NCBI RefSeq assembly: GCF_030411995.1
Contig: NZ_JASNRC010000013.1
Location: 116,518 to 180,517, forward strand
Origin: Massilia sp. YIM B02769
GTDB taxonomy: Bacteria; Pseudomonadota; Gammaproteobacteria; Burkholderiales; Burkholderiaceae_D
DNA: 64,000 bases
Reading direction: 5' to 3'
Shown here: positions 33,866 to 41,525 of the stretch, piece by piece
Numbering within the stretch: position 1 is the first letter of the stretch
Layout: every line of letters begins with the position of its first letter
Made by a program: the position numbers and the translations under genes
The notes under the pieces: generated by a model
What the model was told of the DNA's origin: nothing
What the model saw: only the letters and a program-made list of their open reading frames with translations
The model's database searches: none

Positions 33866-34207
33866 ATGCACCGGGATATCCAGTTACAGGAGTGGAGCGC
33901 GGTCTGCGCCATCACCGACATCGTGCCGGACACCGGCGTCTGCGCGCTCTTGAAAGGGCGCCAGGTGGCCGTGTTCCGCGTGGGCGCCGAGCGCCTGTTC
34001 GCCATCGATAACTACGACCCGCACTCGCATGCTGCCGTGCTCTCGCGTGGACTGGTCGGCAGCATCGGCGAACGCATCGTCGTCGCCTCGCCGATCTACA
34101 AGCAGCATTTCGACCTGGCGACCGGCGAATGCATCGAGTCGGCGGCGCACTCTGTGGCCAGCTATCCGGTACGGGTCGAGAACGGCACCGTGTGGGTGGC
34201 TGCATGA
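33866..34207 (+). CDS. nirD: Nitrite reductase (NADH), small subunit
   Basis: A 113-residue Rieske-like fold protein that partners NirB. VFRVGAERLFAIDNYDPHSH, SRGLVGSIGERIVVASPIYK and FDLATGECIE are typical. As usual for NirD, the Rieske cysteine/histidine ligands are missing, so it does not carry a cluster and is likely structural. It follows nirB by 10 bases and overlaps the next gene by four (ATGA). Confidence 0.93.
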   Translation: MHRDIQLQEWSAVCAITDIVPDTGVCALLKGRQVAVFRVGAERLFAIDNYDPHSHAAVLSRGLVGSIGERIVVASPIYKQHFDLATGECIESAAHSVASYPVRVENGTVWVAA

Positions 34208-35418
34208 AGCCGCGCCTGGTCGTGGTCGGCAACGGCATGGCCGGCATGCGCACGGTCGAGGAAGTGCTGAAGCTCGCGCCCGACCTGTACGACATCACCG
34301 TCTTCGGCGCCGAACCGCACGGGAACTACAACCGCGTGCTGCTGTCTCCACTGCTGGCCGGGGACAAGGCGGTGGACGAGATCATGATCCATCCGCGCGC
34401 CTGGTACGACGAGCACGGCGTCACCCTGCATGCGGGCGACCCGGTGGTGCGCATCGACCGAAAACGCCGCGTGGTGGTGGCCGCTTCCAGCCTGGAAGCG
34501 CCGTACGACCGGTTGCTGCTGGCCACCGGCTCGACGCCCTTCATGCTGCCGGTGCCGGGTGCGGAACTCGATAGCGTGGTCGGATTTCGCGACCTGCACG
34601 ACGTCGACACCATGCTCGCCGCGGCCCGGCGCGGCGGACGGGCGGTGGTGATCGGCGGCGGCCTGCTCGGGCTGGAGGCCGGGCATGCCCTGCAGCGGCG
34701 CGGCATGGACGTCACCGTGGTGCACGTGGCATCCAGCCTGATGAACCAGCAGCTCGACGGCGAGGCGGGCAAGCTGCTCAAGGAGTCGCTGGAGCGCGCC
34801 GGCCTGCGCATCCTGCTCGACGCCCAGACCACGGCCCTCGTCGGCAAGGGCAAGGTGGAAGCGGTGCGCTTCGCCGATGGTGCCGAGCTGCCGGCGGACC
34901 TGGTGGTGATGGCGGCCGGCGTGCGTCCGAACGTGGCGCTGGCGCGTGCGGCCGGGCTGCATTGCGAACGCGCCATCGTGGTCGACGACACCTTGCAGAC
35001 CTACGACCCGCGCATCTATGCCGTCGGCGAATGCGTGCAGCACCGCCGCGCCACCTTCGGGCTGGTGGCGCCGGTGTGGGAACAGGCGCGCGTCTGCGCC
35101 GCCCACCTGGCCGGCGCCGGACACCGCCGCTACGTGCAGGCCGCCACCGCCACCAAGCTGAAGGTGACGGGCATCGATTTGTATTCGGCCGGCGACATCG
35201 CAGGACGCGAGGGCAGCGAGGAACTGGTGCTGCGCGACCGCCGTGCCGGCGTGTATAAACGCCTGGTGCTCGACGGTACGCGCCTGCTTGGTGCCGTGCT
35301 GGTCGGCGACGTGGCCGACGGTCCCTGGTATTTCGACCTGATCCAGCGCGGCGCCGACGTCTCGGCCTTCCGCGAGCAGTTGCTGTTCGGCCGCGCCCTG
35401 TGCGCGCAGGCCGCCTGA
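34204..35418 (+). CDS. NAD(P)H/FAD oxidoreductase for nitrate reductase (NasB-like)
   Basis: A 404-residue flavoprotein with an FAD motif (LVVVGNGMAGMRTVEEVL) and an NAD motif (AVVIGGGLLGLEAGHALQRR). It is closely similar to the first ~400 residues of NirB in the same operon: for example NYNRVLLSPLLAG against AYDRVHLSEFFAG, and LLGAVLVGDVAD against LLGAVLVGDAAQ. It lacks the reductase part. It probably delivers electrons from NAD(P)H to NasA, as NasB does in other bacteria. It lies between nirD (4-base overlap) and nasA (10 bases). Confidence 0.85.
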   Translation: MKPRLVVVGNGMAGMRTVEEVLKLAPDLYDITVFGAEPHGNYNRVLLSPLLAGDKAVDEIMIHPRAWYDEHGVTLHAGDPVVRIDRKRRVVVAASSLEAPYDRLLLATGSTPFMLPVPGAELDSVVGFRDLHDVDTMLAAARRGGRAVVIGGGLLGLEAGHALQRRGMDVTVVHVASSLMNQQLDGEAGKLLKESLERAGLRILLDAQTTALVGKGKVEAVRFADGAELPADLVVMAAGVRPNVALARAAGLHCERAIVVDDTLQTYDPRIYAVGECVQHRRATFGLVAPVWEQARVCAAHLAGAGHRRYVQAATATKLKVTGIDLYSAGDIAGREGSEELVLRDRRAGVYKRLVLDGTRLLGAVLVGDVADGPWYFDLIQRGADVSAFREQLLFGRALCAQAA

Positions 35419-35428
35419 AAGGACACAC

Positions 35429-38098
35429 ATGGATATGAGCCTGCCCGTATCGACGGTGCGCACCACCTGCCCGTATTGCGGCGTCGGCTGCGGCGTGAAA
35501 GCAAACGTGAAACCCGGCACGATTCCCATCATTTCAGGCGATGCGGACCACGCCGCCAACCGCGGCCGCCTGTGCGTAAAGGGTGCGGCGCTGGGCGAGA
35601 CCCTGGGCCTGGACGGCCGCCTGCTGTATCCGCAACTGCGCGAGAACGGCGAACTGCGCCGCGCCGGCTGGGACGAGGCGATCGGCCGCGTGGCCGGCGG
35701 GCTGGCGGGCATCATCGCCGAGCATGGGCCGGATGCGGTGGCCTTCTACGTATCGGGCCAGATCCTCACCGAGGATTACTACGTTGCCAACAAGTTCATG
35801 AAGGGCTATATCGGCAGCGCGAATATCGACACCAATTCGCGCCTGTGCATGTCGTCGTCGGTGGCAGGGCACAAGCGCGCATTCGGCGAAGACATCGTGC
35901 CCGGCTGTTACGAGGACTTCGAGCTGGCCGACATGGTCGTGCTGGCCGGCTCGAACGCGGCCTGGTGTCACCCGACCCTGTTCCAGCGCATCCTGCGCGC
36001 CAAGGAAGCGAAACCGTCGCTGCAGATCGTCGTCATCGATCCGCGCCGCACGGCGACCTGCGAATTGGCCGACCTGCACCTGCCGATCAAGCCGGGCACG
36101 GACGTGTGGCTGTTCAACGGGTTGCTGGCCTACCTGGCGCGCGAGGGCGTAGCCGACCAGGCCTTCGTCGCGGCGCATACCGAAGGACTGGATGCGGCGC
36201 TGGCTGCCGCACGGATCGAGATCGAGGAGGTAGCGCGTGCCTGCCGCCTCGACCCGCGCGCCGTGCGTGCTTTCTATGAAAACTTTGCCGCCACGCGCAA
36301 GGTGGTCACCGCGTATTCGCAGGGCGTGAATCAATCGTCGAGCGGCACCGACAAGGTCAACAGCATTATCAACTGCCACCTGCTCACCGGCCGCATCGGC
36401 CAGCCCGGCATGGGACCGTTCTCGCTCACCGGACAGCCGAATGCGATGGGCGGGCGCGAAGTCGGTGGCCTGGCCAACATGCTGGCGGCGCACATGGAGC
36501 TCGACAACGCGCAGCACCGCGAGCTTGTCCGCAGCTTCTGGAACGCGCCGCGCATCGCCTCCAAACCCGGCCTGAAGGCGGTCGACCTGTTCCGCGCGAT
36601 AGAAGAGGGAACGGTGAAAGCCGTATGGATCATGGCGACCAATCCGCTGGTCAGCCTGCCTGATGCCGACCGGGTGCGCCGCGCGCTCGACAAATGCGAA
36701 CTGGTGATCGCCAGCGACATCGTGCTCGATACCGACACGAATGTCCGGGCCGACGTGCTGCTGCCCGCCCTGGCCTGGGGCGAAAAGGATGGCACGGTGA
36801 CCAATTCCGAACGCCGCATCTCGCGCCAGCGCGCTTTTCTGCCGGCGCCGGGCGAAGCGCGCGCCGATTGGCAGGCGCTGTGTGCGGTGGCCCGGCGCAT
36901 GGGCTACAGCGGTTTCGACTACACGTCGGCGCACGAGATCTTCGACGAACATGCGCGCCTGTCGGGCTGGCGCAATGGGGGGGAGAATGCGCGCCTGTTC
37001 GATCTGTCCGGCCTCGCGGGCATCGGCCGCGCAGCCTACGATGCGCTCGAACCCGTCCAATGGCCGGTCACGCCGCACGCTAGTCATGGCAGCACCCGCC
37101 TGTTCGGCGACGGTATCTTCGCCCACCCGAATCGCAAGGCGCGCTTCATCGCCACCATGCCGCGCGCACCGGTCAACGCACCGGACGGTGAGTACCCACT
37201 TGCGCTGAACACCGGGCGCGTACGCGACCAATGGCACACGATGACCCGCACCGGCAAGTCGCCGCGCCTGGGCAGCCACGTACCGGAACCGTTCATCGAC
37301 CTGCATCCGCACGATGCCTTGTTGTGCGGCGTACGCGAAGGCGAACTGGCGCGCGTGAGCAGCCGCTGGGGCGCGATGGTAGGGCGCGTGACGCACAGCG
37401 GCGGCATCGCGCGCGGCGGCGCTTTCGTGCCGATTCACTGGAGCGGGCCGACAGCCTCGGATGCGCGTGTCGGGGCGATCGTCAATCCGGTGGTCGATCC
37501 GGTGTCGGGCGAGCCGGAGTTCAAGCACACGCCGGTGAAGGTCGAGCCCTTCGTGGTGGAGTGGCAGGCGTTTGTGCTGAGCCGCACCGCGCCGCAGCTC
37601 GACGCGTTGACCTGGTGGACGCGCGTGCAGGGCGAGGGCTTCTTGCGTTACGAAGCGGGCGGGCGCGGCAAGGTAGGCGGGGAATGGGCGCTTGCCTTGT
37701 TGGGCGTGGACGAGGACGCGGACTGGATCGAGTACGAGGACCGCAGCGCGGGCGTGTATCGGGCGGCGTATCTGGTGGATGGACGCTTGCAGGCGTGCGT
37801 GCTGGTGGCGAAGGCGGGTGCGCTGCCGCCGCGCGAGTGGCTCGGCAGCTTGTTTGCGCAGGAGGTCCTGGGTGCGGGTAAGCGTGCGGTGCTGCTGGCG
37901 GGGCGGCCCGCAGAGGCCAGCGCCGACGCGGGGCCGACCGTGTGCTCGTGCTTCGGAGTGGGGCGCAATACGATTTGTGCGGCGATCCGGGAGAAGGGGC
38001 TGCGCACGGCATCGGAGGTGACGGCCTGTTTGAAGGCGGGCGGGAATTGCGGGTCCTGTTTGCCGGAGATTGGCAAGCTGCTGACGATCACCCCGTAG
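35429..38098 (+). CDS. nasA: Assimilatory nitrate reductase catalytic subunit
   Basis: An 889-residue molybdopterin oxidoreductase of the NasA/NarB group, reducing nitrate to nitrite in the cytoplasm. The N-terminal [4Fe-4S] motif is TCPYCGVGCGVKAN with GRLCVKG. SRLCMSSSVAGHKRAFG and SLTGQPNAMGGREVG are Mo-cofactor segments. The last ~50 residues add a BFD-like [2Fe-2S] domain (VCSCFGVGRNTI and GGNCGSCLPEIGKLL). There is no Tat signal, which agrees with assimilatory function. The stop TAG is part of a palindromic repeat that begins at 38094. It is the last gene of the operon. Confidence 0.94.
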   Translation: MDMSLPVSTVRTTCPYCGVGCGVKANVKPGTIPIISGDADHAANRGRLCVKGAALGETLGLDGRLLYPQLRENGELRRAGWDEAIGRVAGGLAGIIAEHGPDAVAFYVSGQILTEDYYVANKFMKGYIGSANIDTNSRLCMSSSVAGHKRAFGEDIVPGCYEDFELADMVVLAGSNAAWCHPTLFQRILRAKEAKPSLQIVVIDPRRTATCELADLHLPIKPGTDVWLFNGLLAYLAREGVADQAFVAAHTEGLDAALAAARIEIEEVARACRLDPRAVRAFYENFAATRKVVTAYSQGVNQSSSGTDKVNSIINCHLLTGRIGQPGMGPFSLTGQPNAMGGREVGGLANMLAAHMELDNAQHRELVRSFWNAPRIASKPGLKAVDLFRAIEEGTVKAVWIMATNPLVSLPDADRVRRALDKCELVIASDIVLDTDTNVRADVLLPALAWGEKDGTVTNSERRISRQRAFLPAPGEARADWQALCAVARRMGYSGFDYTSAHEIFDEHARLSGWRNGGENARLFDLSGLAGIGRAAYDALEPVQWPVTPHASHGSTRLFGDGIFAHPNRKARFIATMPRAPVNAPDGEYPLALNTGRVRDQWHTMTRTGKSPRLGSHVPEPFIDLHPHDALLCGVREGELARVSSRWGAMVGRVTHSGGIARGGAFVPIHWSGPTASDARVGAIVNPVVDPVSGEPEFKHTPVKVEPFVVEWQAFVLSRTAPQLDALTWWTRVQGEGFLRYEAGGRGKVGGEWALALLGVDEDADWIEYEDRSAGVYRAAYLVDGRLQACVLVAKAGALPPREWLGSLFAQEVLGAGKRAVLLAGRPAEASADAGPTVCSCFGVGRNTICAAIREKGLRTASEVTACLKAGGNCGSCLPEIGKLLTITP

Positions 38099-38307
38099 GG
38101 TGGGCCGGGCCGCGCAAGGCACTCCGTGCCCACGCGGTTACGTGCTTGTCCGGAGCCTGCGGCGGCGATGATTCGCTCTGCGGCGTGTCCGTGGATGGTG
38201 ACGCTAACGTGGCGCTTTTGAATCAGCTAACGCTGTGCGGCATTCGCGTTGTTAAGTACGCAAACCATGATCATCGTTCCGCGTGGGCACGGAGTGCCCA
38301 CCGTACG
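38094..38307. repeat. CGTAGGGTGG palindromic repeat, copy 6 (end of nasA operon)
   Basis: A 214-bp element fills most of the gap after nasA. The left arm CGTAGGGTGGGCCG and the following CACTCCGTGCCCACGCGG face a right arm CCGCGTGGGCACGGAGTGCC that ends CACCGTACG. The nasA stop codon lies in the left arm. No gene is seen in the 315-base gap; apart from this element it holds only the terminator at 38366. Confidence 0.8.
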
Positions 38308-38358
38308 AACGCGGCTGTCGACGCCAAAAAGCGAAGGCGTGTGCTGAACCGACAATCG

Positions 38359-38387
38359 CAAAAAAAAGCGCAGCCTCGGCTGCGCTT
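38359..38387 (-). terminator. Terminator of the 77-residue protein gene
   Basis: On the minus strand AAGCGCAGCC-GA-GGCTGCGCTT is followed by a run of T. It lies 26 bases beyond the stop at 38414. Confidence 0.85.
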
Positions 38388-38413
38388 CGTCTTCACTGCC
38401 TATCAACTACCGA

Positions 38414-38647
38414 TTAACGGTTGGCGAAGTAGCGCAGTTCCGCCGCCAGGTTCGGCGAGTGCACTTCCGACTCGGCTGCCAGTGCCAGCATTTCGCGGCG
38501 GCCTGCCAGTGCGTCGTCGCGGCGAACGAACCAGCCGCCGTGTGCGGTGAACAGCTCTTCGCAGAAGTTACGTGCTGCGATGAACAGGGCGCCGATGTCG
38601 TGGCGCAGGGTTGGCTCTTGAGCCTGGGTGATCGTTGCTGCGTTCAT
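38414..38647 (-). CDS. 77-residue soluble protein, unknown
   Basis: A small acidic/neutral protein starting MNAATITQAQEPTLRHDIGA, with amphipathic helices (IAARNFCEELF and SPNLAAELRYFANR) and no membrane segment or signal. I do not recognise the family. The ATG at 38647 has a GGAG site. The promoter (TATACT) and leader are nearly identical to those of the 35-residue gene at 27604, and a terminator follows the stop, so this is a complete single-gene unit. An in-frame upstream ATG (38767) would lie upstream of the promoter and is rejected. Confidence 0.75.
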   Translation of the reverse strand: MNAATITQAQEPTLRHDIGALFIAARNFCEELFTAHGGWFVRRDDALAGRREMLALAAESEVHSPNLAAELRYFANR

Positions 38648-38662
38648 AGTGAACTCCGTAAA

Positions 38663-38744
38663 TATACTGTGATGTTGCGGTGCAGTATAAATTCCTTGAG
38701 TCCATAAATAAACTTTCGATTCGTGATACCAGCGATACGGAAAC
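38663..38744 (-). promoter_or_regulatory. Promoter and leader element (copy B)
   Basis: The element has the same order as copy A at 27.8 kb: TATCGC-GG-ATCA, AAAGTTTATTTATG, 13 bases, TATACTGCA, CGCAACATC, CAGTAT. The -10 is TATACT (38684-38689) and the weak -35 is TTTATT (38707-38712). The inverted repeat TATACTG-N13-CAGTATA spans 38663-38689. A partial copy of the inner word (ATGTTGCGGTGC) recurs at 38751-38762. Confidence 0.7.
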
Positions 38745-38776
38745 CGCATAATGTTGCGGTGCCGCAACTCATCCGT

Positions 38777-39334
38777 TTACACGTCGTCCTTTGCCTTGCC
38801 GTTCCCCAGCAAGCGATCCTTGACAGTCAATAAACGCTGCACCTTGGCGCCCATCTTCATCAACTGCGCCAGCGATTCCGGCGACAGGCGCTGCAGGTCG
38901 TCGAACCAGTTGTTCGCCAGGTCGACCAGCTCATGCATTTCGCCCATGCGCTGCTGGGCAAACATGTCCTCGGGCGTCTTGGCCTTGACCAGCAGCGATT
39001 CGCGCAGCACCGACAGGGTCGGCGCCACCTCGCGCCGGCGCCGCTCGGCCGCCACCACGCGGAAGATTTCCCAGACGTCGCCGAGCGAGGTGAAGTATTC
39101 GCGGCGGTCGCCGGGAATGCGGCTCATGCGCACCAGGCCCCAGGATTGCAACTCCTTCAAGCCGATGCTGACGTTCGAGCGCGAGATGCCGAGCTTTTCG
39201 CCGATGTCGTCCGCATGCAACTGTTGTTCGGTCACGAAGAGCAGGGCGTAGATTTGCCCCACGGTGCGGTTGATGCCCCAGCGGCTACCCATTTCGCCGA
39301 AGTGGCTGACAAAACTCTGGACTAGTGGCGTCAC
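38777..39334 (-). CDS. GbsR/MarR-type transcriptional regulator
   Basis: A 185-residue regulator. The winged helix (about residues 20-90) has TVGQIYALLFVTEQQLHADD, then GEKLGISRSNVSIGLKELQS and MSRIPGDRREYF. This matches GbsR-like proteins, whose C-terminal helices form the dimer. The start is GTG at 39334. An ATG 13 codons further in (MGSRWGINRT) is an alternative, but would remove part of the usual N-terminal helix. It is divergent from cydDCABX, with several palindromes in the gap, so it probably controls that operon and itself. The inducer is unknown. Confidence 0.85.
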   Translation of the reverse strand: MTPLVQSFVSHFGEMGSRWGINRTVGQIYALLFVTEQQLHADDIGEKLGISRSNVSIGLKELQSWGLVRMSRIPGDRREYFTSLGDVWEIFRVVAAERRRREVAPTLSVLRESLLVKAKTPEDMFAQQRMGEMHELVDLANNWFDDLQRLSPESLAQLMKMGAKVQRLLTVKDRLLGNGKAKDDV

Positions 39335-39339
39335 GTTGA

Positions 39340-39365
39340 GAACTTTTCGAAGATTTGGAAAGTTC
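39340..39365. promoter_or_regulatory. Inverted repeat next to the GbsR-like gene start
   Basis: GAACTTT-N12-AAAGTTC begins six bases upstream of the regulator's start codon. It is a candidate autoregulatory operator. The AAGTTC halves resemble the AAGTT/AACTT halves of the site at 39508-39525. Confidence 0.45.
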
Positions 39366-39485
39366 GATTATCTCACGCACCGGGTGGAGAGACGCGGACA
39401 GCCATCGCTGCGGCGCACCAATTCCCGACTAAGACGCTGGCCTTTTCGTGACAAGTGAACATTTCCGCTGCATACTTTCACTGTT

Positions 39486-39525
39486 TTCTGAAAATTCAGA
39501 AGTTTTTACAAGTTGTGAAACTTGT
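39486..39525. promoter_or_regulatory. Two adjacent perfect palindromes upstream of cydD
   Basis: TTCTGAA-AA-TTCAGAA (39486-39501) and ACAAGTT-GTGA-AACTTGT (39508-39525) stand seven bases apart in an AT-rich patch. Perfect 7-bp arms with 2- and 4-base spacers are what a dimeric winged-helix regulator would bind. The divergent GbsR-like protein is the obvious candidate. Confidence 0.55.
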
Positions 39526-39803
39526 GCGGCAGAGGGGATGTATCCCGGCCGGTAACACCGCAGAGCTGAGAGAATGGATTCGCATCGTACCCGTTGTACC
39601 GTTTTCCAAACCGCCACCCAGGCGGTCCCGCGCGGCCATTCCCTGCCTGCCCCCGACACCTTTTCCGATCCGGGAAGACAGTTCGCCAACGCGGCCTGGT
39701 GCATCCACGCCGGCCGCTCACCGCCGCCCTGAAGCGGTAACCCGAAACAGCGGCTCGCCCGGTAACCCAGGCGCCGCATTCCAGAATCCCCCGGAGAAGA
39801 ACC
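39526..39803 (+). other. Long non-coding leader region before cydD
   Basis: About 280 bases separate the palindromes from the cydD ATG, and no convincing gene is present. It contains a GGGAT-GT-ATCCC hairpin (39537-39548) and three CGGTAAC words spread through the region. The AGCTGAGAG at about 39562 is reminiscent of a TPP riboswitch word, but the rest of that motif is absent. The end carries a CCCGGAGAAGA ribosome site. It may be a structured 5' leader. Confidence 0.35.
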
Positions 39804-41525
39804 ATGCTCTTGAACAGACGCCGTGGCGCGGCCGCGCACGCCCCTGCAGCGCAGGACCAGGCCAGCAAGACACGACCCCAGCCCGCCGGCAACCGCCGCG
39901 GCGCGCTGGCGCAGGCCGCCGCCGCGCTGCTGTGGATCGCCCAGGCTGCGCTGCTGGCGCTGGCCGTCGGCCGGCTCGCCGATGGCGCCGGCCTGGATGC
40001 GGTAACCGTCCCGGCGCCGGGCTTCCTGCTACTGGGCGTCGCTCGCGCCAGCCTCGATGCCTGGGGCGCGCGCCGCGTGTTCACCGCCGCGCGTACTTGG
40101 CTGAGCGATCTGCGCGCTGGCGCCGCCGACGCCCTGGCGCGCCGCTCACCGCTGGACCGGGCCCGCCCTGCCTCGGGCCAGGCCGCCAGTATCCTGGCCG
40201 AGCAGGCCGAGGCCGTGCTGCCCTGGCTGCTGCGCTACCAGGGCGCGCGCTGGCGCGTGATGCTGGTGCCGCCGGTGATCGCACTCGTGGTCGGCTATTT
40301 TTCCTGGGCGGCGGCGCTGATCCTGGTGCTGGCCGCGCCGCTGATCCCCCTCTTCATGGCCGTCATCGGCTGGCGCGCCAAGGCCGCCAGCGAAGCGCAG
40401 CTGCAGCTGGTGGGCGGCATGAACGGCTTCCTGCTCGACCGCCTGCGCGGCCTGTCGACCCTGCGCGCGCTCGGCGCCGTCGACGCCACCGCGCGCCGCC
40501 TGCACGACACTGCCCAGGCCCTGCGCCAAGGCACCATGCGCGTGCTGCGCATCGCCTTCCTGTCGTCCACCGCGCTGGAACTCTTCTCGGCCCTGGCCGT
40601 TGCCCTGGTGGCGGTGTACGTCGGCTTCCATCTGCTCGGCCAGATCGACGGCGGCAGCTGGGGCGTGCGCCTGAGCCTGGAGCAGGGCATGTTCATCCTG
40701 ATGCTGGCGCCGGCCTTCTTCGAGCCGCTGCGCGACCTGGCCGCGGCCTGGCACGACAAGGCGGCAGGGGAAGCCGCGTTCGAGGCGCTGAGCAGATTGC
40801 AGGACGCGGCGCCCAGCCTGCCGGGCGCCCTGAACGGCACGCAGGAAGCGGCGAGCGGCATCGCCGCGCCGGGCCTGGCCATCGCCGGCCTGCGCTTTGC
40901 CCATCCTGGCGAAGCGCCGCTGTTCGACGGCTTCACGCTCGACGTCGCGCCCGGCGAGCACATCGCCCTGGTCGGCGCCAGCGGCAGCGGCAAGAGCACG
41001 CTGCTGTCGCTGGTGGCCGGCCTGGCCCAGGCGCAGGGCGGCAGCATCCGCATCGGCGGCGCCAGTCTTGACGACAACAGCGCCGCCGGCCTGCGTACGC
41101 GCATGGCCTGGGTCGGCCAGAAGCCCCACGTGTTCGCCGGCACCGTGCGCGGCAACGTCGCACTGGGCCGTCCGGGCGTGACGCCGCTGGCGGTGACGGC
41201 GGCGGTGCGCCGCGCCGGCCTGGCCGATGTCGAACACGCCGCGCCGCATGAAGCGCTGGGCGAGGGCGGCACCGGCCTGTCCGGCGGAGAACTGGTGCGC
41301 CTGGCCCTGGCGCGCGCCGCCGTCGCGCCGCAGGCCAGCCTGCTGCTGGCCGACGAACCCACCGCCCACCTCGACCGCGAAACGGCGGCTGGTGTGGTCG
41401 ACGCGCTGCTCGACCTGGCGCGCGGCCGCACCCTGGTCGTCGCCACCCATGACCTGGCCCTGGCCGCCCGCATCGGCCGCATCGTACAAATCGGCCAGCA
41501 CGGCGTTGCGAAGGAAGCAGCATGA
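39804..41525 (+). CDS. cydD: Cysteine/glutathione exporter ABC subunit CydD
   Basis: A 573-residue ABC half-transporter. The membrane domain has six helices (about residues 30-320). The ATPase has Walker A ALVGASGSGKSTLLSL, signature LSGGELVRLALARA and Walker B ASLLLADEPTAHLD. Paired with CydC it exports glutathione/cysteine to the periplasm, which is required to assemble cytochrome bd. The first ~25 residues are Arg/Ala-rich. The ATG follows GGAGAAGA. It overlaps cydC by four bases (ATGA). Confidence 0.93.
   Translation: MLLNRRRGAAAHAPAAQDQASKTRPQPAGNRRGALAQAAAALLWIAQAALLALAVGRLADGAGLDAVTVPAPGFLLLGVARASLDAWGARRVFTAARTWLSDLRAGAADALARRSPLDRARPASGQAASILAEQAEAVLPWLLRYQGARWRVMLVPPVIALVVGYFSWAAALILVLAAPLIPLFMAVIGWRAKAASEAQLQLVGGMNGFLLDRLRGLSTLRALGAVDATARRLHDTAQALRQGTMRVLRIAFLSSTALELFSALAVALVAVYVGFHLLGQIDGGSWGVRLSLEQGMFILMLAPAFFEPLRDLAAAWHDKAAGEAAFEALSRLQDAAPSLPGALNGTQEAASGIAAPGLAIAGLRFAHPGEAPLFDGFTLDVAPGEHIALVGASGSGKSTLLSLVAGLAQAQGGSIRIGGASLDDNSAAGLRTRMAWVGQKPHVFAGTVRGNVALGRPGVTPLAVTAAVRRAGLADVEHAAPHEALGEGGTGLSGGELVRLALARAAVAPQASLLLADEPTAHLDRETAAGVVDALLDLARGRTLVVATHDLALAARIGRIVQIGQHGVAKEAA

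Noticed and set aside
38641..38775. CRISPR-like or mobile repeat in the two promoter copies
   Set aside because: Only two full copies are present, each correctly placed relative to a gene start, -10 and ribosome site. Promoter duplication explains them better.
39532..39600. TPP-riboswitch-like CTGAGAG word in the cydD leader
   Set aside because: The second conserved TPP element (ACCTGATCTGGATAAT-like) and the closing stem are absent, and cydDCABX has no link to thiamine.
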